Source: Pseudomonas moorei (lineage in GTDB: Bacteria; Pseudomonadota; Gammaproteobacteria; Pseudomonadales; Pseudomonadaceae). Taken from it: 64,000 nt of DNA. The DNA is taken from contig NZ_VZPP01000002.1 of the NCBI RefSeq assembly GCF_008801475.1, positions 186,001 to 250,000 of the forward strand, read 5' to 3'. Below are positions 54,882 to 63,458 of the stretch, one piece after another. The position numbers and the translations under genes are program-made. The notes below the pieces were generated by a model that was not told where the DNA came from, made no database searches, and saw only the letters and a program-made list of their open reading frames with translations. Each line of letters starts with the position of its first letter. Positions within the stretch are counted from its first letter, which is position 1.

Positions 54882-55886
54882 TCAGTTCCAGCCAGCGCGA
54901 TCCATCATGCGAATCGCCTCGGCCTGACGCTTGCCGGCGACTTCCACCGGCAAGGTGTCGGCCACGAACTGCCCCCAGGCAGCGACTTCAGCCGATGGAT
55001 GCACGGCAGGGTTGGCCGGAAACTCCTGGTTGACGTCAGCGAAGATTTTCTGCGCCTCAGGCGTGGTCATCCACTCCACCAGCGCCTTGGCGGCTTCCGG
55101 ATGCGGCGCGTGCCTGGTCAGACCGATGCCGGACAGATTGACGTGCACGCCTCGATCCGCCTGGTTTGGCCAGAACAGCTTCACTGGAAGGTCAGGTTTC
55201 TGCTTGTGCAGACGGCCGTAGTAGTAGGTGTTGACGATGCCGACGTCGCATTGGCCGGCCTTGATGGCTTCCAGCACCGCGACATCGTCGGAGAACACGT
55301 CGGTGGACAGGTTGTTGACCCAGCCCTTGAGGACCTTCTCGGTTTTCTCGGCGCCGTGGACTTCGATCATGGTGGCGGTCAGAGACTGGTTGTAGACCTT
55401 CTTCGCCGTGCGCAGGCACAGGCGGCCTTCCCAGTTCTTGTCGGCCAGGGCTTCGTAGGTGGTCAATTCACCCGGTTTCACCCGTTCGGTGGAATAGGCG
55501 ATGGTCCGCGCCCGCAGGCTCAGGCCGGTCCAGGCGTGTGAGGATGCGCGGTACTGAGGCGGGATGTTGGCGTCGATGGTTTTCGAGGGGAACGGCTGGA
55601 GGATACCCATCTGCTCGGCTTGCCAGAGGTTGCCGGCGTCGACGGTCAGCAACAGGTCGGCGGTAGCGTTCTCGCCCTCGGCCTTGATCCGCTGCATCAG
55701 CGGGGCTTCCTTGTCGGTGATGAACTTCACCTTCACCCCGGTTTTCGCGGTGTAGGCATCGAAGACCGGTTTGATCAGCTCATCGATACGCGAGGAGTAG
55801 ACCACCACCTCGTCGGCAGCCTGGGCGACGGTGCTGCCGATCAGGGTCAGGGCCAGTGCGGTCAATAGACGCTTTGGTGCCAACAT
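54882..55886 (-). CDS. periplasmic ferric iron-binding protein (FbpA/FutA-type)
   Basis: 334 residues. Signal peptide [23 protein letters not shown], then [33 protein letters not shown], the class start. The iron-ligand tyrosine pair lies in [13 protein letters not shown] (about 215-227). It binds ferric ion in the periplasm for the downstream permease. A Fur-like box lies 34-52 bases before the ATG, consistent with iron repression. Likely transcribed mostly alone because of the hairpin after it. Confidence 0.92.
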   Translation of the reverse strand: MLAPKRLLTALALTLIGSTVAQAADEVVVYSSRIDELIKPVFDAYTAKTGVKVKFITDKEAPLMQRIKAEGENATADLLLTVDAGNLWQAEQMGILQPFPSKTIDANIPPQYRASSHAWTGLSLRARTIAYSTERVKPGELTTYEALADKNWEGRLCLRTAKKVYNQSLTATMIEVHGAEKTEKVLKGWVNNLSTDVFSDDVAVLEAIKAGQCDVGIVNTYYYGRLHKQKPDLPVKLFWPNQADRGVHVNLSGIGLTRHAPHPEAAKALVEWMTTPEAQKIFADVNQEFPANPAVHPSAEVAAWGQFVADTLPVEVAGKRQAEAIRMMDRAGWN

Positions 55887-55919
55887 GGGAGCGGTCTCTC
55901 GATTGAAAAAGTGAGGGCA

Positions 55920-55938
55920 AATGATAAGGACTCACATT
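55920..55938 (-). promoter_or_regulatory. candidate Fur box
   Basis: AATGATAAGGACTCACATT matches the 19-base consensus AATGATAATNATTATCATT at 14 of 18 scored positions and lies 34-52 bases before the ferric-binding protein start. Confidence 0.6.
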
Positions 55939-56013
55939 TAGCTTCTCAATCGAACAGTTTGCGGAGGAGTTACCAGATGTTGCACCGCAGGAAATCCACG
56001 GCGGATGTTCTGG

Positions 56014-56043
56014 CCCCATCGCGAGCAAGCTCTCGATGGGGTC
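56014..56043. repeat. single degenerate REP
   Basis: CCCCATCGCGAGCAAGCT followed by CTCGATGGGG; can form a hairpin 20 bases after the visC-type gene, and might end that operon. Confidence 0.65.
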
Positions 56044-56062
56044 ATTAGCCTCGGTAAAAATC

Positions 56063-57286
56063 TCAGGCCTTGGCCAGCGCCGGTAAGTCCCCGGTCAACC
56101 CAAGGGCCTCACGCACGAACAACGCCTTGGCCTCGGGCATTTGCTCGACCATTTTCAACCCGGCATTTCGCAACCAGCGCACCGGCAACGGATCGGCCTG
56201 GAACAAGCGCTCGAAACCCTCCATCGCCGCCATCAACGCCAGGTTATGGGGCATGCGCCGGCGCTCGTAGCGACTGAGCACTTTCACATCCGCCAGACGT
56301 TCACCCCGGCTTGACGCTTGCAGCAGCACTTCGGCCAGCACGGCGGCATCGAGGAACCCGAGGTTTACGCCTTGGCCGGCCAACGGGTGAATGGTGTGCG
56401 CCGCATCACCGATCAGGGCCAGGCCTTCAGCGACGTAACGCTTGGCATGTCGCTGACGCAGCGGTACACACAGGCGAGGGTCGGCGCTGAGCACAGTACC
56501 GAGCCGGCCTTCAAAGGCCCGCTCCAGCGCGCGACAGAAGCCTTCGTCATCCATGGCCATCAGCTGTTCGGCTTCACCGGGGGTGGTCGACCAGACGATC
56601 GAGCACCAATCCTGCTGACCGTCCCGTTCCAGCGGCAGGAACGCCAACGGGCCGTTATCGGTAAAGCGCTGCCAGGCGGTCATTTGATGAGGTTTTGAGC
56701 TGCGCACGCTGGTGACGATTGCATGGTGCATGTAATCCCACTCACGGGTCGCGACACCGGTCAGGCGCCGCACCGCCGAATTGGCACCATCTGCCGCGAT
56801 CACCAGAGGCGCGCGCAGGGTACGGCCGTCGGCCAGGGTGAGCAGCCAGTCGTCACCAGAGCGGCGCATTTGTTCCAGGCGCGCATTGGCCAGCATGCCC
56901 AGGTCGCAGTCGTGCAAGCGATCAAGCAAGGCGTCCTGAACCACGCGATTCTCGATGATATGGCCCAGTGCATCGGCATGCACACTGGCGGCCGAGAAGT
57001 GGATTTCTCCAGTGCCGCTGCCGTCCCAGACATGCATGTCGCGGTAAGGACTGCTGCGGCGGCTGACGATGCCATCCCAGACACCCAAGCGCTCAAGAAT
57101 CCGCTGACTGGCGGCAGACAAGGCGCTCACTCGCGGCTCGAATGGCGCCTGGGCGTCAAAGGGTTTGACGCTCAAAGGGCTGCCGTCCAGCAGCAGGACT
57201 TCCAGCCCGCTGTCCTGCAACGCCAGCGCGAGGGCGCTGCCGACCATTCCAGCCCCGACAATCAGCAGATCTGCGCGCATTTCCAT
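56063..57286 (-). CDS. UbiH/UbiI/VisC-family FAD monooxygenase
   Basis: 407 residues, FAD-dependent aromatic hydroxylase of ubiquinone synthesis. FAD motif GAGMVGSALALALQDSG (about 10-26), the second NAD-like VIAADGANSAVRRL segment, and the FAD-ribityl GDAAHTIHPLAGQGVNLGFLDA. It is the last gene of an operon with ubiH and pepP, as I recall in pseudomonads, where it is annotated as UbiI/VisC. Which ring carbon it hydroxylates is not readable. Confidence 0.92.
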   Translation of the reverse strand: MEMRADLLIVGAGMVGSALALALQDSGLEVLLLDGSPLSVKPFDAQAPFEPRVSALSAASQRILERLGVWDGIVSRRSSPYRDMHVWDGSGTGEIHFSAASVHADALGHIIENRVVQDALLDRLHDCDLGMLANARLEQMRRSGDDWLLTLADGRTLRAPLVIAADGANSAVRRLTGVATREWDYMHHAIVTSVRSSKPHQMTAWQRFTDNGPLAFLPLERDGQQDWCSIVWSTTPGEAEQLMAMDDEGFCRALERAFEGRLGTVLSADPRLCVPLRQRHAKRYVAEGLALIGDAAHTIHPLAGQGVNLGFLDAAVLAEVLLQASSRGERLADVKVLSRYERRRMPHNLALMAAMEGFERLFQADPLPVRWLRNAGLKMVEQMPEAKALFVREALGLTGDLPALAKA

Positions 57287-57289
57287 GCT

Positions 57290-57775
57290 TTAAGCCTGTC
57301 TCGCTTGCGGCTTGAGCCGCACGTAAAGGGTTTTTCCGACTCGCGCCACCAGGTGGCCGGCGCCGTCGTGAATATCGACCTGCAATTGCGGCAGGTACTT
57401 GTCGCCACCCGCAGTCTGCCGACGGATCTCGTCGAGCAGGGTGTCATCGATGTTGAAACGGGCATACACCGTGCCTTTGCCCGGCGCGATGAAGTCGATG
57501 TCGGCGGCTTTGTCCCAGACGATGTAATGACGCCCGAGGTTTTCCATGAGCATCAACATGAAGAACGGGTCGACCATGGAATACAGGCTGCCACCGAACT
57601 GCGTGCCCACGTAATTGCGGTTGTACCAGCTCAAGCCCATGGACACCTGGATGTCGCGAAAATCATCGCTGATGTGCCGCACCCGAACCCCGGCACCTAG
57701 GTACGGCGGGTAGAGACCCATAAACCAGCGCATCAGCCGCGCCTTGCCGATCTTTTTGGTTAGCCATTCAAGCAT
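57290..57775 (-). CDS. DUF4442 (hotdog-fold) protein
   Basis: 161 residues from the ATG at 57775, overlapping the ubiH end by eight bases. Hotdog-like DUF4442 features: [49 protein letters not shown] and a final strand [15 protein letters not shown]. These proteins resemble thioesterases without the usual catalytic confirmation. It lies three bases before the next gene, so it is part of the operon, and a link to quinone precursors is possible. Confidence 0.88.
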   Translation of the reverse strand: MLEWLTKKIGKARLMRWFMGLYPPYLGAGVRVRHISDDFRDIQVSMGLSWYNRNYVGTQFGGSLYSMVDPFFMLMLMENLGRHYIVWDKAADIDFIAPGKGTVYARFNIDDTLLDEIRRQTAGGDKYLPQLQVDIHDGAGHLVARVGKTLYVRLKPQARQA

Positions 57776-58955
57776 CGGGGCGAGTACCCAGGCCCATTGC
57801 CTGCCTGGCGAACCAGCGCTTGGCCGGCGGCAGCAGGTCGAGGCCCAGCAGACCCAGGTTGCGCCCCATGGAAACCAATGGCTGAGTGCTGCCGAACAAA
57901 CGCGTGACCTGGTCGGAGAAGCCCACCGTGAGGTTCTGATCCAGGCGCTGACGTTCGCGGTAAGCCTGCAAGGTCGCAAAATCGCCCGGCGTTCCGTCGC
58001 TTGCAAGCAGCGCATCGGCCAATGCCTGGGCATCACGCAGGGACAGGTTGAAACCCTGACCGGCGATCGGGTGCAGGCTGTGTGCCGCGTTGCCGAGCAC
58101 AGCCAGATGCGGCCGAACCTGCTCTTCGGCCTCCACCAGTGCCAGCGGATACAAATGGCGGGCGCCGACCTGCTTCAAGGTGCCGAGGCGATAGCCGAAT
58201 ACACCCTGCAATTCACTGAGGAAGCTGCGTTCATCAAGGGCCGCCAGCCGCTGCGCATCCATGCCCTGGCGAGTCCAGACCAGTGCACAACGGTTGTCCG
58301 GCAGTGGCAGCAAGGCCATCGGACCATCGTCGGTGAAGCGCTCGAAAGCCATGCCGTTATGGGCTTCGCTCGGCGTAATATTGGCGATCAGCGCGCTCTG
58401 GTTGTACGGGCGTTTCTTGATGCCGATGCCCAACTGCTCGCGCAAGCCGGAACGGCCGCCGTCAGCGAGCACAGCCAGGTCGCATTCCAGGGTGGTTTCA
58501 TCATTGAGGGTCAAGCGATAGCCGTCAGTCAGCGGCTCCATGCGCGTGACTTCAGCCGGGCAGCGCCAACTGATCACGTCCTTGTCCAGGCCTTGCCACA
58601 GGCATTGCCCGAGCCAGGCGTTTTCCACCACGTAACCCAGCGCTGGAACGCCTTCTTCCATCGCCGACAGCCGCGCCGTGGAAAAACGCCCACGGTCGGA
58701 GACGTGAATCTGCTTGATCGGCTCGGCGCGGCGGGAAATTTCCTGCCACACGCCCAGGCGCTGATAAATCTGCCGGGCACCAAAGGACAACGCCGTGGAG
58801 CGCGCGTCGTAGCTCGGTTGCCAGGTATGGCCGGGAGCGAAAGGCTCGATCAGCACGATCTTCCAGCCGCGGGCCTTGGCCCCGGCCTGCAAGGCCAACG
58901 CCAGACTGGCGCCAACCAGGCCACCACCGATAATCGCCAGATTGACTCGACTCAT
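57768..58955 (-). CDS. ubiH: 2-octaprenyl-6-methoxyphenol hydroxylase UbiH
   Basis: 395 residues. FAD motif [15 protein letters not shown] (about 9-23) and the [23 protein letters not shown] motif with Asn after the Gly, as in UbiH. It hydroxylates a polyprenyl-methoxyphenol ring in ubiquinone synthesis at the membrane. The start overlaps the pepP stop by four bases (ATGA). Strong operon evidence. Confidence 0.94.
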   Translation of the reverse strand: MSRVNLAIIGGGLVGASLALALQAGAKARGWKIVLIEPFAPGHTWQPSYDARSTALSFGARQIYQRLGVWQEISRRAEPIKQIHVSDRGRFSTARLSAMEEGVPALGYVVENAWLGQCLWQGLDKDVISWRCPAEVTRMEPLTDGYRLTLNDETTLECDLAVLADGGRSGLREQLGIGIKKRPYNQSALIANITPSEAHNGMAFERFTDDGPMALLPLPDNRCALVWTRQGMDAQRLAALDERSFLSELQGVFGYRLGTLKQVGARHLYPLALVEAEEQVRPHLAVLGNAAHSLHPIAGQGFNLSLRDAQALADALLASDGTPGDFATLQAYRERQRLDQNLTVGFSDQVTRLFGSTQPLVSMGRNLGLLGLDLLPPAKRWFARQAMGLGTRPDA

Positions 58956-60286
58956 GCCGCTTGTGTCCGTGCTTCGGCCATCAGGGCCTCGATCTCGGCG
59001 ACCGTTTTCGGCACGCCTTTGGTCAGGATTTCACAGCCGGTTCTGGTCACCACCACGTCGTCCTCGATGCGCACGCCAATGCCGCGCCATTTCTTCGCCA
59101 CGCTCTGGTTATCCGGGGCGATGTAGATCCCCGGCTCCACGGTCAGCGCCATGCCGACTTCCAGCACGCGCCATTCGCCGCCGACCTTGTATTCGCCGAC
59201 GTCATGCACATCCATGCCCAGCCAGTGCCCGGCACGGTGCATGTAAAACGCCTTGTAGGCTTCGCTGGCGATCAGCTCATCGACATCGCCCTGCAGCAAA
59301 CCCAACTCGACCAGCCCCGCAGTGATTACCCGGACCGTGGCTTCGTGGGCCTGATTCCAATGCTTGTTCGGGGCGATCTCGGCAAACGCCGCTTCCTGCG
59401 CCGCCAGCACCAATTCGTAGATGGCCTTCTGTTCCGCAGAATACTTGCCGTTGACCGGCCAGGTGCGCGTGATATCGCTGGCGTAACAGTCGATTTCGCA
59501 CCCGGCGTCGATCAACACCAGATCGCCGTCCTTGAGCACCGCGTCATTCTGCTGGTAATGCAGGATGCAACTGTTGCGCCCCGCCGCGACGATCGACCCG
59601 TAGGCCGGCATCTTCGCCCCGCCCTTGCGGAACTCGTAATCAAGCTCGGCTTCCAGGCTGAATTCGTGCAACCCGGCACGGCTGGCCTGCATGGCACGCA
59701 CATGGGCCTGGGCGGAAATCCTTGCAGCTTCGCGCATCACTTTCACTTCTGCCGCCGATTTATACAGGCGCATGTCGTGAAGCAAATGATCCAGGGCAAC
59801 ATATTCGTTCGGTGGCTGGGCGCCAAGATTGGCTTTGGAGCGGATCACGTTGATCCACTCCATCAGATGCCGGTCGAATTCCGGGTTGCTGCCCATGGCT
59901 GAATACACCCGGTCACGGCCCTCGATCAGGCCCGGCAGGATGTCGTCGATGTCGGTGATCGGGAACGCGTCGTCGGCGCCGAAGTCGCGGATCGCGCCTT
60001 CCTGCCCGGCACGCAAGCCGTCCCACAACTCTCGCTCGGCATTGCGTTCGCGGCAGAACAGGATGTACTCACCGTGCAAGCGTCCCGGTATCAACACCAG
60101 CACGGCCTGAGGCTCGGGAAAACCGCTGAGGTACTGGAAGTCGCTGTCCTGGCGGTAAACGTGCTCGACGTCGCGGTTGCGAATGGCCACCGCGGCAGCG
60201 GGCAGGATCGCGATGCTGTTGGGTTCCATCTGCGCCATCAAGGCCTTGCGGCGACGGCTGTATTCCGATTTCGGGATATGGATCAT
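58952..60286 (-). CDS. pepP: Xaa-Pro aminopeptidase
   Basis: 444 residues, M24B metallopeptidase releasing N-terminal residues before proline. Metal ligands: VLIDAGCEIDCYASDITRT (two Asp), the histidine in MHRAGHWLGMDVHDVG, and glutamates in LTVEPGIY and GVRIEDDVVVT. N-terminal creatinase-like domain (PKSEYSRRRKALMAQM). It is in the ubiquinone operon, following the UPF0149 gene by 26 bases. Confidence 0.96.
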   Translation of the reverse strand: MIHIPKSEYSRRRKALMAQMEPNSIAILPAAAVAIRNRDVEHVYRQDSDFQYLSGFPEPQAVLVLIPGRLHGEYILFCRERNAERELWDGLRAGQEGAIRDFGADDAFPITDIDDILPGLIEGRDRVYSAMGSNPEFDRHLMEWINVIRSKANLGAQPPNEYVALDHLLHDMRLYKSAAEVKVMREAARISAQAHVRAMQASRAGLHEFSLEAELDYEFRKGGAKMPAYGSIVAAGRNSCILHYQQNDAVLKDGDLVLIDAGCEIDCYASDITRTWPVNGKYSAEQKAIYELVLAAQEAAFAEIAPNKHWNQAHEATVRVITAGLVELGLLQGDVDELIASEAYKAFYMHRAGHWLGMDVHDVGEYKVGGEWRVLEVGMALTVEPGIYIAPDNQSVAKKWRGIGVRIEDDVVVTRTGCEILTKGVPKTVAEIEALMAEARTQAA

Positions 60287-60312
60287 GGGCAGATGGCGTT
60301 CCCTGGCATTGA

Positions 60313-60873
60313 TCAGTGCAGCGACGGCTTGGCGGCAGCAGGTGCGTCCGCCTTCCGGGTTTCGGAGAACAGCAGCAGCGGCGCAACGCGCAGGTACTCC
60401 ATGACTTCCATATAGTCGTTTTCGCCGTCGTCGGACTCTTCCAGAGCGTCCTGGACCTGGGAAATCGCCGCCAGATCCTGTAACACTTCGGTGGCCTCGG
60501 TGCTCAGCATGCTGCTATCGCGGCAGTTCAGGCCGAAACCGCTGAGGAAGCCCTGACACCATTGACCCAGTGCCGCGGCACGTTCGGCAAGGGGGGCGTC
60601 ATCGGTTGGCAGCAGCAGAACGACGGTCACGTCGTCGCCAGTGAGTTCGCCCTTGACCATTTCCTGCAGGCCGATCAAGGCATTGCGGACGTTTTCCTGC
60701 GGCTCGGTTTCCAGCAGCTCGGCGGCATCGATCAGCCAGCCTTCGGCATCAAAACCAGCACCGGCGCAGCTGCGGCCGAGCAGCAGGCCGTGCAGTTCGG
60801 CGGGCGAGACAGGATGACCGCTGGAAGTCAGCAGGGTGGCGAAGGCTTGGTACGGGGAATTCTGAATGGGCAT
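60313..60873 (-). CDS. UPF0149 family protein (YgfB/YecA-like)
   Basis: 186 residues, acidic and helical. Family pattern: [40 protein letters not shown] and an acidic stretch [21 protein letters not shown]. This family, upstream of pepP in many gamma-proteobacteria, has been linked to regulation in Pseudomonas but has no settled activity. It is the first gene of the ubi operon. The last residues ([11 protein letters not shown]) are flexible. Confidence 0.9.
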   Translation of the reverse strand: MPIQNSPYQAFATLLTSSGHPVSPAELHGLLLGRSCAGAGFDAEGWLIDAAELLETEPQENVRNALIGLQEMVKGELTGDDVTVVLLLPTDDAPLAERAAALGQWCQGFLSGFGLNCRDSSMLSTEATEVLQDLAAISQVQDALEESDDGENDYMEVMEYLRVAPLLLFSETRKADAPAAAKPSLH

Positions 60874-60937
60874 GGGTAGCTAGGCGCCAGACGGCGCTAT
60901 GTCTAGAATGAAGGCCTTGTATCCTACATCGACTCCT

Positions 60938-61040
60938 CTGTAGGAGCGAGCTTGCTCGCGATGAACCCGAGAACGCCATGGGGTGTCAGAGCCCCAGCGG
61001 TAACGTTGGCGACCATCGCGAGCAGGCTCGCGCCTACAGT
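60938..61040. repeat. REP pair just before the zapB-like gene
   Basis: TAGGAGCGAGCTTGCTCGCG (about 60941-60960) and CCATCGCGAGCAGGCTCGCG (about 61013-61032), inverted, ending 26 bases before the start codon. Confidence 0.88.
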
Positions 61041-61065
61041 TCGCCCCCATCAGACAGTGAAGACA

Positions 61066-61275
61066 ATGGAAGACACCGACCTGCAAGCGCTGATGGCCAG
61101 ACTCGAGCTGCTGATTACCCGAGTCGAGCAACTTAAGAGCCAAAACGGACTCTTACTAGCTCAGGAAAAGACCTGGCGCGAGGAACGCGCTCACCTCATT
61201 GAAAAAAACGAAATCGCCCGGCGTAAGGTCGAATCGATGATTTCGCGCCTCAAGGCCCTGGAGCAAGACTCATGA
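61066..61275 (+). CDS. TIGR02449 family cell-division-associated small coiled-coil protein (ZapB-like)
   Basis: 69 residues from the ATG at 61066; the longer frame reads through the REP pair. It is almost entirely one coiled coil (LQALMARLELLITRVEQLKSQNGLLLAQEKTWREERAHLIEKNEIARRKVESMISRLKAL) with heptad leucines. TIGR02449 proteins stand before zapA in pseudomonads and are thought to be ZapB-like. It overlaps the zapA start by four bases. Confidence 0.88.
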   Translation: MEDTDLQALMARLELLITRVEQLKSQNGLLLAQEKTWREERAHLIEKNEIARRKVESMISRLKALEQDS

Positions 61276-61589
61276 GTTCAAGCAATAGCGTCACCGTGCA
61301 GATCCTCGACAAAGAATATTCGATCATCTGTCCCCAGGAAGAACGCAGCAACCTGGTGAGCGCTGCTCGCTACCTGGACGGCAAAATGCGTGAAATCCGC
61401 AGCAGCGGCAAAGTCATCGGCGCCGATCGCATCGCTGTCATGGCCGCGTTGAACATCACGCACGACCTGCTGCACAAGGAAGAGCGCCCGGATGTTCAGG
61501 CCAGCAGCTCGACCCGCGAACAGGTACGGGACCTGCTCGATCGTGTCGATCTGGTGCTGTCTACCGATCCGGATGTCACCAAAGGCTGA
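61272..61589 (+). CDS. zapA: cell division protein ZapA
   Basis: 105 residues. ZapA binds FtsZ filaments and bundles the Z-ring. Family start VTVQILDKEYSIICPQEERSNLVSAARYLDGKMREIR and helix VIGADRIAVMAALNITHDLL, then an acidic C-terminus. ATGA overlap with the upstream gene; 6S RNA follows. Confidence 0.95.
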   Translation: MSSSNSVTVQILDKEYSIICPQEERSNLVSAARYLDGKMREIRSSGKVIGADRIAVMAALNITHDLLHKEERPDVQASSSTREQVRDLLDRVDLVLSTDPDVTKG

Positions 61590-61608
61590 TTCGCGCCGAC
61601 GCTTGCGG

Positions 61609-61614
61609 TATACT
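61609..61614 (+). promoter_or_regulatory. -10 element of 6S RNA
   Basis: TATACT, seven bases before the RNA start at about 61621. The region 17 bases upstream (CTGATT) is a weak -35. Confidence 0.6.
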
Positions 61615-61620
61615 CCCAAC

Positions 61621-61799
61621 ACTCCCTGGGGTGCTTGCCAGTTGGCGATGTCCCTGAGCCGATTTGCTATACCCTGGAGGTTGCACGTTGGGCTGGTGTG
61701 CATGTCCGCTAGACGGAAAGCCTTAAAGCCTACTGCATCTTCCACCTTGAACTTTCGGGTTCAAGGGCTAAGTCGACAGCGGTTCATCCGGGGAGCCTG
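61621..61799 (+). ncRNA. ssrS: 6S RNA
   Basis: About 179 bases. It begins ACTCCCTGGGGTGCTTGCCA and ends near GTTCATCCGGGGAGCC, whose ends pair to close the long hairpin, with the internal conserved blocks CCCTGAGCCGAT, AAGCCTTAAA and CACCTTGAAC. It lies between zapA and the 5-formyl-THF cyclo-ligase gene, the conserved position of ssrS in gamma-proteobacteria. 6S RNA traps sigma-70 RNA polymerase in stationary phase. The ends are read from pairing and may shift by a few bases. Confidence 0.95.
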
Positions 61800-61807
61800 A
61801 TTCCAGT

Positions 61808-61842
61808 CCGATGCCGGTTTTAATACCGGCATCGGCGTTTTT
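61808..61842 (+). terminator. hairpin after 6S RNA
   Basis: CCGATGCCGGT loop TTTAAT ACCGGCATCGG, then CGTTTTT. It could end 6S RNA precursors before the downstream gene. Confidence 0.75.
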
Positions 61843-61884
61843 ACGGGTACGCTTCACGTACCCGATCTGCTGAAGCCCGAATCC

Positions 61885-62490
61885 ATGACCGAACCTGCGC
61901 TGCTTCCCCGCCCGCAACTTCGACGCATGCTGCGCAAGGCCCGCCGTGCACTGACCGCCAGTCAGCAGCGCCAGGCCGCTCGCGGGCTGTACAGGCAATT
62001 GGCCCAGCAACCGCTGTTTCGCCGCGCCAGACACATCTCTCTTTATCTGCCCACCGACGGTGAAATCGATCCGCGCCTGCTGCTGCGTGCCGCCCAGCGT
62101 CGGGGCAAGGCCACCTATCTGCCGGTGCTCAGCGCCTGGCCGCGCACCAAAATGGTGTTCCAGCGCATTCGCCTCGGCGAAAAACTCAAACCCAATCGCT
62201 TCCGGATTCTCGAACCCAGGCACAACCTCGCCCGACAACGCAAAGTCTGGGCGCTGGACCTAGTGCTGCTGCCATTGGTGGGATTTGACGATGTCGGCGG
62301 ACGCCTGGGCATGGGCGGCGGCTTCTATGATCGCAGTCTGGCCTATCTATCGCGCCGTCATGACTGGCGCAAACCGACGCTGCTGGGGCTGGCCCATGAA
62401 TGCCAGAAGGTAGAGCGCCTGGCTCAGGCGAGCTGGGATGTACCGTTGCAGGGCACGGTGACAGACAAGGCTTGGTATTACGCAGGCTAG
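61885..62490 (+). CDS. 5-formyltetrahydrofolate cyclo-ligase
   Basis: 201 residues. ATP-dependent conversion of 5-formyl-THF to 5,10-methenyl-THF. Family segments: RRMLRKARRALTASQQRQAARGLY, ISLYLPTDGEIDPR, and the substrate/ATP loop LVLLPLVGFDDVGGRLGMGGGFYDRSLAYL. The gene downstream of ssrS in E. coli (ygfA/fau) has the same role, and the RNA-gene linkage is kept. It recycles a folate form produced by one-carbon enzymes such as the glycine cleavage system. Confidence 0.94.
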   Translation: MTEPALLPRPQLRRMLRKARRALTASQQRQAARGLYRQLAQQPLFRRARHISLYLPTDGEIDPRLLLRAAQRRGKATYLPVLSAWPRTKMVFQRIRLGEKLKPNRFRILEPRHNLARQRKVWALDLVLLPLVGFDDVGGRLGMGGGFYDRSLAYLSRRHDWRKPTLLGLAHECQKVERLAQASWDVPLQGTVTDKAWYYAG

Positions 62491-62524
62491 ACGCCACCGG
62501 AATCAGCGGCGTCGAGAGACGGGT

Positions 62525-62680
62525 TCAGCGTTTGAAAGCGGTCGACTGTTGTTGTAACTGTGCGACTTCGACCGGGGCATCGGTCTTGTTGGTCCACAGG
62601 CTTTGGGCATAGCCGGTAGTCACGACCCCAAGGCCGAACAAAATAACCAAAATCCATAGTAAATCCGGTTTGCGTTTCAT
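62525..62680 (-). CDS. small membrane protein, 51 residues, convergent with the cyclo-ligase gene
   Basis: Reading the minus strand from the ATG at 62680 gives an open frame ending at TGA 62527-62525. A basic start MKRKPDLLWILVILFGLGVV enters one hydrophobic segment (about residues 7-25), then a short polar tail rich in glutamine and threonine (ending QLQQQSTAFKR). Codon usage is GC-third like its neighbours. The tail should face the periplasm. I recognise no domain; it seems to be a small membrane protein that length cut-offs would skip. An AAACG-type purine signal before the start is not obvious. Confidence 0.7.
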   Translation of the reverse strand: MKRKPDLLWILVILFGLGVVTTGYAQSLWTNKTDAPVEVAQLQQQSTAFKR

Positions 62681-62876
62681 CGATTGCCCCCCAAAGGCAT
62701 ATCAACACGATGACAGCAGCGGTTTCCGTTTGTAGGCCGTGCAGCAGCGTCAAGCTCTAAAGGCCGGCATTTTGCGACAACGTGAACCGGCACGCAAATG
62801 CTGGCGTCAACCGACTGTCGGTTTGTCATAAAATGGCCGGACAAGCCGCCCAATGACCTCGCAAGGAGCTAAAACC

Positions 62877-63326
62877 ATGGCCTATTGGCTGATGAAATCC
62901 GAGCCCGACGAACTCTCGATCAAAGGTCTGGAGAAGCTCGGCAAAGCGCGCTGGGACGGGGTTCGCAACTATCAGGCGCGCAATTTCCTAAGGGCCATGG
63001 CGGTCGGCGACGAGTTCTTCTTCTACCATTCCAGCTGCCCCGAGCCGGGGATTGCCGGGATTGGCAAGATCGTTGAATCCGCTTATCCGGACCCGACGGC
63101 GCTGGAACCAGAAAGCCACTACTTCGACCCAAAAGCCTCACCGGAGAAAAACGCCTGGAGCGCGATTGATGTCGCGCACGTCGAGACGTTTCCCAGGGTC
63201 TTGAAGCTCGATTACCTGAAACAGCAGCCCGCACTGGCGCAAATGCCACTGGTGCAGAAAGGCAGTCGATTGTCGGTAATGCCGGTGACCGCCGAACAAT
63301 GGGCAGCCGTCCTCGATTTACGCTAA
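62877..63326 (+). CDS. EVE-domain (PUA-like) protein
   Basis: 149 residues from the ATG at 62877, preceded by AAGGAG (62862-62867). The EVE fold begins MAYWLMKSEPDELSIKGLEKLGKARWDGVRNYQARNFLRAM and has GDEFFFYHSSCPEPGIAGIGKIVE, where an aromatic cage would bind a modified base or cytosine derivative. Human THYN1 and bacterial EVE proteins share it; EVE proteins are linked to modified-DNA recognition or RNA modification. Role here unknown. It is monocistronic. Confidence 0.92.
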   Translation: MAYWLMKSEPDELSIKGLEKLGKARWDGVRNYQARNFLRAMAVGDEFFFYHSSCPEPGIAGIGKIVESAYPDPTALEPESHYFDPKASPEKNAWSAIDVAHVETFPRVLKLDYLKQQPALAQMPLVQKGSRLSVMPVTAEQWAAVLDLR

Positions 63327-63458
63327 ATAAAACAGAAGGCGCCGATCGTCCTCCTTTGCCTGACCAATCAGGTTAGGCTTGCCCCTCAGTTGACTGGTAT
63401 CAAATCGCCCCGGCGCTCGATCAACCAGACTAGGACGCAACAGCCGCAGGATGCCCGC

